Shown in pieces: positions 1-4,465 of a DNA stretch of 5,303 nt; positions within the stretch are counted from its first letter, which is position 1, and each line of letters begins with the position of its first letter. Location: assembly GCA_021812825.1 (NCBI GenBank), contig JAKAMO010000156.1, positions 1 through 5,303 on the forward strand, in the 5' to 3' direction. The position numbers and the translations under genes are program-made. Under the pieces are notes generated by a model. The model saw nothing but the letters and a program-made list of their open reading frames with translations. It searched no databases and had not been told where the DNA came from. This DNA is from a bacterium (GTDB taxonomy: Bacteria; Elusimicrobiota; Elusimicrobia; Elusimicrobiales; UBA9959).

Positions 1-500
1 GCGGCGGCCAGCGCCAGGCCGGGCGGCAGCAGTATCAGCAGCGGGTCCACGGACGGGAAATACCGGTAATAGAGGACCGAAAAGGCGCCCGCGGCCGCGG
101 CGCCGCCGGCCTCGGCGGCGTAGAAGCGGGCCGGGGCTCCCCGCAGGGCCGCGCCGGCGGCGAGCCCGTTGACGAAAGCCGCCGGCAGTATCAGCAGCGC
201 CGATCCGGCCAGTATCGTGAACAGACCGGGCTGCGAAAGCGGCGAGAGCAGCGCCGGGGCGAGCCTCGCGGCCGGCACGTTAAGCGCGGCGGCCGCGGCG
301 CTGAGCGCGGCCAGGAGGCGGAACGCCCCTTCCCCGGAGAGCTTAGCCCCGCGGGCCGCTCCGGCCGCCGTCCAGAGCAGCCAGAAGGCCAGGGCGGAAG
401 AGAGGGAGAGCTCGTGCGCGCCGAACACCTGGGCCGCCCCGCGCAGCAGCACGGTCTGCGCCAGCAGCGAGAAACAGCCGAACAGGAAGAAGAGCCCCAT
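1..500 (-). CDS. Membrane protein, N-terminal part, spermidine-synthase-like fused membrane family (partial)
   Basis: The minus-strand frame is open from an ATG at 500-498 to the left edge (166 codons), so the C-terminus is missing. The visible part is very hydrophobic, with several probable membrane helices. Residues 15-31 (QTVLLR, then VFGAHEL) followed by a hydrophobic 'ALAFWLLW' stretch, and residues 126-140 (FYAAEAGGAAAAG), resemble the conserved helices of the polytopic membrane domain that precedes a spermidine-synthase-like Rossmann domain in many bacterial proteins. That family match is recalled from pattern, and the catalytic half is outside the window, so no enzymatic role can be claimed. 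The gene diverges from the polyferredoxin operon across 25 bp. The ATG has no Shine-Dalgarno sequence but lies 10 nt after a consensus extended -10 box, suggesting a leaderless mRNA. The frame stays open upstream of this ATG for at least a dozen codons, but those would lie inside the promoter. Another polytopic membrane protein remains possible. Confidence 0.68.
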   Translation of the reverse strand, partial: MGLFFLFGCFSLLAQTVLLRGAAQVFGAHELSLSSALAFWLLWTAAGAARGAKLSGEGAFRLLAALSAAAAALNVPAARLAPALLSPLSQPGLFTILAGSALLILPAAFVNGLAAGAALRGAPARFYAAEAGGAAAAGAFSVLYYRYFPSVDPLLILLPPGLALAA

Positions 501-506
501 GATTTT

Positions 507-515
507 TGATATTAT
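507..515 (+). promoter_or_regulatory. Extended -10 promoter for the polyferredoxin operon
   Basis: Bases 507-515 read TG-A-TATTAT, an extended -10 element with five of six hexamer matches to TATAAT. No convincing -35 is seen near 486-492. The predicted start is about base 522, giving a leader of about 4 nt before the ATG at 526. Together with the minus-strand element it forms an imperfect dyad, TTG-N9-CAA at 506-520, centred on base 513. Confidence 0.6.
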
Positions 516-519
516 AACA
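511..519 (-). promoter_or_regulatory. Extended -10 promoter for the minus-strand gene
   Basis: Read on the minus strand, bases 519-511 are TG-T-TATAAT: a perfect sigma70-type -10 hexamer with the TGn extension. No credible -35 hexamer lies 16-18 bp upstream (around 533-539), which is usual for extended -10 promoters. The predicted transcription start is about base 504, leaving roughly 4 nt before the ATG at 500. This element overlaps the plus-strand promoter by five bases. Confidence 0.65.
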
Positions 520-525
520 ATACTT

Positions 526-1662
526 ATGGAAGCCGAAGTTAAGCCCGGGGAAAGGGCCGCCGCGGCGGGTCTGTTCGCGGCGCTGGTCTTCGTTCCAGCG
601 CTGGTCTTCGCTTCCGTTATCGCCGGGCGCGAGATAAGCCGGTTCTACGCGCTCGCGTGGTCCCTGCTCGCCGGCGCCGCGGCCTTCGCCATCGCCCATA
701 CCGGGCGCGTCTCCTATTTTCGCCGGATCTTCTTTGGCCTCTCCGCCGCCGCTTTCCTCGTTCACTTCAAGCTGGGTCTTCTGAGCAAGGCGCTGGCCCC
801 TTCCTGCTTCGCCGATACGCCGTTCTGCCACATTGCCATGGCGCCGTATTTCCTCAACTACCTTTACCAGCAGTACCTGGCCCTGATGAGCGGGGACTGG
901 CGCCTCTGGGGCCCGCTTACGCTGGGCGCGGCCTGGCTGTTCGTCACGCTGGCCATCGGGCGGGGCTGGTGCTCGTGGGCCTGCTTCTACGGCGGGATAG
1001 ACGATTCCCTGAGCGCGCTTCCCGGGAAACCGGCGCTGAAAATAGACCGCTGGGCGCTGAGGTTCCGGGATTTCCCGGCCGCGCTGCTGATCTTCTTCAT
1101 GCTGGTCTCGCTGGCCTATATGCTGCCGCAGTACTGCCTCTGGCTCTGCCCGTTCAAGCTGACAGACACGTTCCTGAACCAGGAGGGGGGGCTGCTCGCG
1201 CTGCAGTACGGGCTGATGATACTGGCGCTGCTCGCGCTGCTGGCCGCCCCGGTACTTACCCGCAGGCGCTTCTTCTGCTCCTTCCTGTGCCCGTTCGCGG
1301 CCTGGCAGGCTTTCTGGGGCCGTCTGAACCCGTTCCGCCTTTCGGCGGACCCGGGGGGCTGCAACGGCTGCGCCCGCTGCGCCGGCTCCTGCCCGGTGAC
1401 CGCCATAAAGTGCGAACCGGGGAAGACGGCGGAGATACTCGCCTACTGCAACCTCTGCGGCCAGTGCCTCGAGGCCTGCCCGGCTTCCGCGCTGCGCTAT
1501 ACGGTTTTCGGCCTGGAACTGCCCGTGAGGGCCGGGGCGCTCGGGCGCCTGGCGTCCGTTAAGTACTTCTACGTCTTTTCCGCCCTTACGCTGGGAACGG
1601 CCTTCACGGCCTTCTGGGTCCCGGCCGCCATGCACGACGTCGTAAGGCTGATCGCCCGCTAG
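526..1662 (+). CDS. Membrane polyferredoxin, NapH/NosR/FixG-like 4Fe-4S protein
   Basis: This 378-residue polytopic membrane protein probably passes electrons between quinone- or membrane-linked donors and a redox partner through iron-sulfur clusters. Visible in order are hydrophobic helices near residues 11-32, 41-57, 66-80, 128-145, 183-200 and 223-243; CxxxC motifs C149/C153 (GRGWCSWAC), C204/C208 (CLWLCPF) and C251/C255 (FFCSFLCPFAAW); two ferredoxin cluster motifs of form CxxCxxCxxxCP at C279-C289 and C308-C318; and a final helix near 347-366. The CxxxC plus double-ferredoxin layout is the Fer4_5 plus Fer4 arrangement of NapH, NosR C-terminal halves and CcoG/FixG. The frame is open far upstream, but that stretch overlaps the divergent gene. 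ATG 526 is preferred over ATG 499 because the promoter would start transcription near 522. No Shine-Dalgarno is present, so translation may be leaderless. It heads a tight operon with a zinc-ribbon gene 19 bp downstream and a DsbD-like gene after that. The natural partner is unknown. Confidence 0.88.
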   Translation: MEAEVKPGERAAAAGLFAALVFVPALVFASVIAGREISRFYALAWSLLAGAAAFAIAHTGRVSYFRRIFFGLSAAAFLVHFKLGLLSKALAPSCFADTPFCHIAMAPYFLNYLYQQYLALMSGDWRLWGPLTLGAAWLFVTLAIGRGWCSWACFYGGIDDSLSALPGKPALKIDRWALRFRDFPAALLIFFMLVSLAYMLPQYCLWLCPFKLTDTFLNQEGGLLALQYGLMILALLALLAAPVLTRRRFFCSFLCPFAAWQAFWGRLNPFRLSADPGGCNGCARCAGSCPVTAIKCEPGKTAEILAYCNLCGQCLEACPASALRYTVFGLELPVRAGALGRLASVKYFYVFSALTLGTAFTAFWVPAAMHDVVRLIAR

Positions 1663-1681
1663 AACCGCACACGGAGGTTAT

Positions 1682-1876
1682 ATGAAAGACGGTAAATGGC
1701 TCGAGCCGCGCTATACCAGCAAGGAGATATTCGAGAAGGACTTCCCCAAGCTAGACCTGTCCGGCATGGAAGTCAAATGCCCGGGCTGCAAGGACTCCGT
1801 GCAGCTCAACAGGAAGAACAACGGCGGACGCGCCGCCGGCTGGTGCAAGCGCTGCAACAGGGCCGTAGACATCTAG
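1682..1876 (+). CDS. Small zinc-ribbon protein, 64 aa
   Basis: A 64-residue soluble protein with two CxxC knuckles, C33-P-G-C36 and C55-K-R-C58, separated by 18 residues. This is the classic four-cysteine zinc-ribbon (or rubredoxin-like) metal site. The N-terminal half is charged with aromatic residues and there is no signal peptide or membrane segment, so it should be cytoplasmic. The start is well supported by GGAGG at 1673-1677, four bases before the ATG. It sits 19 bp after the polyferredoxin gene and 2 bp before the DsbD-like gene, so it is almost certainly co-transcribed and co-regulated with them. Its function is not recognised. A role as a small accessory or metal-binding partner of the membrane redox proteins is inference from position only. 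The cysteine spacing fits structural zinc, but iron binding cannot be excluded. Confidence 0.8.
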   Translation: MKDGKWLEPRYTSKEIFEKDFPKLDLSGMEVKCPGCKDSVQLNRKNNGGRAAGWCKRCNRAVDI

Positions 1877-1878
1877 CC

Positions 1879-2490
1879 GTGCCCGCCCTCTTCTCGGAAG
1901 GCTTTCTGCTGGGCCTTTCCACCGGTTTCTACTGCCTCGCCTCCTGTCTGCCGCTGCTGGCGCCGTACATGCTGGCGGAAGGGAAAGAGACCTGGAAGTT
2001 CAACTTCGCCATTTTCCTGCAGTTCCTCGGCGGCCGCTTCGCGGCCTACATGCTTTTCGCCATGCTAGCCTCCCTTGCCGGCCAGGCCGGGCGCTACGTC
2101 CTGCCGGGCTGGGTGCTGCCGGCCTGCATGGCGGGCTGCGGTCTCCTGATGACCTTCCTGGCCTTGGCGAGGGTCAGGGTAAAGAGCCCCTGCCTTTTCA
2201 GCGCTGACCTCGGGCCATTCTTCAAACGCCTGCCGCTGGCGCTGGGTTTCGTGACGGGCATCAATGTCTGCCCTCCTTTCGCGGCCGGCCTGGTACGCCT
2301 GCTGGAACTGGCCGACCTGCTGAAGGGCGCGGCCTATTTCTGCGGCTTCTTCGCCGCCACTTCCCTCTTCATCTCTCCCGTGCTGCTGGGCACGCCCTGG
2401 ATAGGGCGCCGCGCCAACGAGATAGGAAGGCTGACGCTGCTCCTGGCCGGGCTCTGGTACGCGGCGCTGGGCATATCCGGCCTTTTCTGA
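1879..2490 (+). CDS. DsbD/CcdA-like membrane protein (TauE/SafE or DsbD_2-type)
   Basis: A 203-residue polytopic membrane protein with about six hydrophobic segments. Two conserved cysteine-proline motifs lie in the membrane: residues 14-30, including STGFYCLASCLPLL (C19, C23, P25), and G-I-N-V-C131-P-P-F. Paired motifs of this kind mark the transmembrane domain of DsbD/CcdA-like thiol electron carriers, commonly annotated as sulfite exporter TauE/SafE or DsbD_2. Members move reducing equivalents across the inner membrane; the substrate here is unknown and true sulfite export is unlikely on this evidence. The start is GTG 1879, two bases after the zinc-ribbon stop. No good Shine-Dalgarno sits at proper spacing, so translational coupling is likely. 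The frame is open further upstream to ATG 1696, but that part reads through the zinc-ribbon gene in another frame and looks non-coding. Sharing an operon with a polyferredoxin recalls CcoG/FixG-type assembly loci, where such proteins also occur. Confidence 0.8.
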   Translation: MPALFSEGFLLGLSTGFYCLASCLPLLAPYMLAEGKETWKFNFAIFLQFLGGRFAAYMLFAMLASLAGQAGRYVLPGWVLPACMAGCGLLMTFLALARVRVKSPCLFSADLGPFFKRLPLALGFVTGINVCPPFAAGLVRLLELADLLKGAAYFCGFFAATSLFISPVLLGTPWIGRRANEIGRLTLLLAGLWYAALGISGLF

Positions 2491-2533
2491 CTTGCGCTGC
2501 TAGCCGCCCCGCGCCGGTGTCCGAACGCATGGT

Positions 2534-2547
2534 TTGACTTAAATCAT
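2534..2547. promoter_or_regulatory. FNR-like operator candidate
   Basis: Bases 2534-2547 read TTGAC-TTAA-ATCAT. This matches eight of ten defined positions of the FNR/ANR-type consensus TTGAT-N4-ATCAA with the exact 4-base spacer. It lies 44 bp after the redox operon and about 80 bp upstream of the predicted start of the carboxypeptidase transcript. A regulator of the CRP/FNR superfamily is the natural candidate, but none is encoded in the window and a chance match in an AT-rich stretch is possible. Confidence 0.35.
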
Positions 2548-2579
2548 AGGCCTAAGGGCCTATATCAGCCTGGGCCCTT
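2546..2579 (+). terminator. Two overlapping, mutually exclusive hairpins after the redox operon
   Basis: The first hairpin is ATAGGCC-TAAG-GGCCTAT (2546-2563), a 7-bp stem. The second pairs 2554-2562 with 2571-2579 (AAGGGCC with GGCCCTT, extended by one G-U and one A-U pair) around an 8-base loop. They share bases 2554-2563, so only one can form at a time. The second is followed by only a short T run, so it is a weak intrinsic terminator at best. It may mark the 3' end of the upstream operon or a processing site. Confidence 0.35.
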
Positions 2580-2584
2580 TGGCC

Positions 2585-2614
2585 TTGTTGCGGACTTGAT
2601 TTTGCTCATATAAT
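2585..2614 (+). promoter_or_regulatory. Sigma70-like promoter of the carboxypeptidase gene
   Basis: A perfect -10 box TATAAT at 2609-2614 lies 18 bp after a weak -35 match, TTGTTG, at 2585-2590. The predicted start is near 2621, giving a leader of about 41 nt that carries GGAGG at 2648-2652, nine bases before ATG 2662. An alternative pair is TTGATT (2596-2601), 16 bp, TATACA (2618-2623). The AT-rich island in otherwise GC-rich DNA supports promoter function. Confidence 0.55.
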
Positions 2615-2623
2615 TAATATACA

Positions 2624-2637
2624 TTGACTATGGTCAA
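2624..2637. promoter_or_regulatory. Perfect palindrome TTGAC-N4-GTCAA, operator candidate
   Basis: Bases 2624-2637 form a perfect 5+5 inverted repeat, TTGAC-TATG-GTCAA, with the same half-site (TTGAC) and spacer as the FNR-like site at 2534. It lies just downstream of the TATAAT box, at about +4 to +17 of the predicted transcript, which suits a repressor site. The spacing is that of CRP/FNR-superfamily operators, but other dimeric regulators cannot be excluded. A short RNA hairpin is an alternative reading. Confidence 0.4.
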
Positions 2638-2661
2638 CAAGGTCCCCGGAGGCTTTACAGC

Positions 2662-3954
2662 ATGAAAAAGATCTTACTGCCGCTGCTTCTCACCGTCGCC
2701 CCGGCTCTGCAGTCGTTCGCCGCGGAAGCGCCCTCCTCTTACGAACAGCTTTTAAAACACATCACTACACCTCCGGCGGGGGACGCCGTTTATCCGGCCG
2801 CCAGGGCTTCCGCCAGCCAGGCCGCCGGCCTGTACTGGGTCACCATAAAGGCCGCCGACAAGGCCGAGCGCACCAGCCTGCTGGAGCAGGGCTTCGATAT
2901 CATAGAGGTGGACAGGGCGAAGGGCACCGTGTCCGGCATAGCCGGCCAGGAGCTGATGGACCACCTGTCCTCCAAGTCCTTCTCGGTCCTCAGCCGCCGG
3001 CCTCTCGCCGAACACGCCGCGGCCGTCAGCAAGGACTTCCCCGCTGCCGACGCCATCTACCACAACTACAAGGAGACCACGGACCTGCTGCGCGACCTGG
3101 CCGCCAGGAATTCCGACATTGCCTCCCTGTTCTCCATAGGTAAGACCCTCGAGGGCCGCGACATCTGGTGCCTGCGCGTCAACTCCTCGGCCAAGGGCGA
3201 GGCCCCCAGCTCCAAGCCCGGCGCTTTCTTCCTGGGCAATATCCACGCCCGCGAGCACCTGGCCGACGAGGTGCCGCTGCTCTTCGCCGCGTGGCTGATG
3301 GACCACCGCAACGACGCCGACGTCAAGAAGTACATCTCCACGCTGGACATCTATATAGCCCCGATGGGCAACCCCGACGGCGTGGAGTACGACATAAAGA
3401 GCGGCAGCTACCAGTACTTCCGCAAGAACCTGGCCAAGAACGCCGACGGTTCCCGCGGAGTGGACCTTAACCGCAACTTCGATTCCTGGTGGTGCGAGGC
3501 CGGCGCGTCCACATATCCCGGCTCCGACACCTACTGCGGCCCCAAGGCCTTCTCCGAGCCGGAGAGCCAGCACATCCGCGACTTCATGCTCGCCAGGCGC
3601 AACATCAAGACGCATATCAGCTACCACTCCTACGCCAGCGAGATCCTCTATCCTTACGGCGGCAGCGACAGCGACGTCCCTAACGCCAAGGACAAGCAGG
3701 CGTTCATAAAGCACGCCGCGGAGATGGGCAAGCTCACCGGCTACGAGCCGCTCAAGTCCAGCGAGATGTACATAGCCACCGGCGATTCCTGCGACTGGGC
3801 CTACGACGCCACCGGCGCGCTGTCCTTCACCTTCGAGCTGGAAGGCCGCGGCTTCTACCCGGGCGCCGCCAGCGTCAAGGGCGCGGTGGAGCGCAACATC
3901 AAGGCCGCGGTCTACCTGCTCAGCGTGACCGACGACCCGTACCGCGGCCTCTAA
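2662..3954 (+). CDS. Secreted zinc carboxypeptidase, peptidase family M14
   Basis: This 430-residue exported metallocarboxypeptidase removes C-terminal residues from peptides. Residues 1-20 form a Sec signal peptide (MKK, a leucine-rich core, then SFA with likely cleavage near 20/21). Residues 22 to about 125 look like a pro-region. The catalytic domain spans about 130-420 with all expected residues: zinc ligands H195 and E198 in HARE and H322 in YHSY; substrate-binding R254 (FRKN) and N270-R271 (DLNRNF); Y370; and catalytic E392 in FTFELEG. C278 and C292 are placed like the disulfide loop of extracellular M14A enzymes. Aligning Y370 with Tyr248 of bovine carboxypeptidase A puts C377 at specificity position 255 and D375 at 253; the YIATGDSCDW stretch resembles bacterial carboxypeptidase T. 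The exact specificity is unclear. The start is supported by GGAGG nine bases upstream. The gene appears monocistronic, with its own promoter and a strong terminator. Confidence 0.93.
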   Translation: MKKILLPLLLTVAPALQSFAAEAPSSYEQLLKHITTPPAGDAVYPAARASASQAAGLYWVTIKAADKAERTSLLEQGFDIIEVDRAKGTVSGIAGQELMDHLSSKSFSVLSRRPLAEHAAAVSKDFPAADAIYHNYKETTDLLRDLAARNSDIASLFSIGKTLEGRDIWCLRVNSSAKGEAPSSKPGAFFLGNIHAREHLADEVPLLFAAWLMDHRNDADVKKYISTLDIYIAPMGNPDGVEYDIKSGSYQYFRKNLAKNADGSRGVDLNRNFDSWWCEAGASTYPGSDTYCGPKAFSEPESQHIRDFMLARRNIKTHISYHSYASEILYPYGGSDSDVPNAKDKQAFIKHAAEMGKLTGYEPLKSSEMYIATGDSCDWAYDATGALSFTFELEGRGFYPGAASVKGAVERNIKAAVYLLSVTDDPYRGL

Positions 3955-3972
3955 GCCCGGCTTCGGCGGACG

Positions 3973-3998
3973 AAAAGCCCGGGGAAACCCGGGCTTTT
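3973..3998 (+). terminator. Intrinsic terminator after the carboxypeptidase gene
   Basis: A perfect 11-bp stem (AAAAGCCCGGG at 3973-3983 with CCCGGGCTTTT at 3988-3998) is closed by a GAAA tetraloop of the GNRA type. A T-rich tail (TTTTCTCTTGTTT) follows, 18 bases after the stop codon. The A run on the 5' arm makes it potentially bidirectional. It separates the peptidase gene from the next transcription unit. Confidence 0.9.
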
Positions 3999-4005
3999 CT
4001 CTTGT

Positions 4006-4035
4006 TTGACCGGGCTTCCGCAGAAAAGATAGGAT
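4006..4035 (+). promoter_or_regulatory. Sigma70-like promoter for the GNAT-DUF2156 pair
   Basis: TTGACC at 4006-4011 (five of six matches to -35) is followed after 18 bp by TAGGAT at 4030-4035 (four of six to -10). The predicted start is near 4042, only about 4 nt before ATG 4046, implying a leaderless message. The promoter starts within the T-rich tail of the preceding terminator. Confidence 0.5.
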
Positions 4036-4045
4036 TTTTCCGCAT

Positions 4046-4465
4046 ATGGTGAAATACCGCTTCATCAGGCGTCCTAACCAGACATTGCTGCGCCAGATCA
4101 CGGAGATCTATCGCGGGGAGGGCTGGTGGGTCCGCGGCGACACGCCAGCCCTGCTGCGCAGGATCATATCCAGGAGCAGGCTGTTCATCATCGCCGAGGA
4201 GGACGGCCGCGCCGTGGGGATGGCCCGCGCCATAGACGCCTGGTCCCGCGAGGTCTATATCCACGACGTGGCCGTCCTGCGGCCTTACCGCGGCAGGAAG
4301 ATCGGGTCCGGCCTGCTGACCAGGCTGGTTTCCAGGCTGCGGTCCGGCGGAGTGCGCTGGATGGGCCTTATCGCCAGCGGGGGCGCCGAGGCGTTCTACC
4401 GCCCGCTGGGCTTCCGTTCCCCGCCGGGGGCGGCTGCCATGACGCGGGGGACCCCGAATGTTTAA
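4046..4465 (+). CDS. GNAT-family N-acetyltransferase, 139 aa
   Basis: A small cytoplasmic acyltransferase expected to move an acyl group from acyl-CoA to an amine; the substrate is not recognisable. The GNAT core is complete: a beta strand at residues 68-78 (EVYIHDVAVLR), the acetyl-CoA pyrophosphate loop R-K-I-G-S-G at 84-89 matching R/Q-x-x-G-x-G/A, the following helix to about 98, and the C-terminal AEAFYRPLGF at 114-123, with the usual FY-x-x-x-GF signature. The length is normal for a single-domain GNAT. AGGA at 4031-4034 lies 11 bases before the ATG and could be a poor Shine-Dalgarno, but it also overlaps the putative -10 box, so a leaderless start is an alternative. Its 3' end overlaps the DUF2156 gene by 8 nt, so the two are probably translated together. 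Confidence 0.88.
   Translation: MVKYRFIRRPNQTLLRQITEIYRGEGWWVRGDTPALLRRIISRSRLFIIAEEDGRAVGMARAIDAWSREVYIHDVAVLRPYRGRKIGSGLLTRLVSRLRSGGVRWMGLIASGGAEAFYRPLGFRSPPGAAAMTRGTPNV

Noticed and set aside
169..525. N-terminal extension of the polyferredoxin to the upstream ATG at 169, or start at ATG 499
   Set aside because: The extension is Ser/Ala/Pro-rich and antiparallel to the divergent membrane-protein gene. ATG 499 lies upstream of the predicted transcription start and has no Shine-Dalgarno.
343..1635. Minus-strand 430-codon open frame opposite the polyferredoxin
   Set aside because: The translation is Arg/Glu/Gly/Gln-rich without motifs, while the plus strand keeps all cysteine cluster motifs and membrane helices.
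1696..1878. Upstream extension of the DsbD-like protein to ATG 1696
   Set aside because: It overlaps the zinc-ribbon gene in another frame and gives an Arg/Gln-rich sequence unlike a membrane protein; GTG 1879 begins right before the first conserved helix.
2571..2587. GGCC-rich repeats as a possible mobile-element end or attachment site
   Set aside because: No matching copy elsewhere in the window, no transposase or integrase, and the repeats are explained by the hairpins.
2752..4101. Minus-strand 449-codon open frame opposite the carboxypeptidase gene
   Set aside because: Low-complexity Gly/Ala/Val/Arg-rich translation with no recognisable domain. It is a mirror of the GC-rich codon pattern of a gene with all M14 catalytic residues and runs through its terminator.
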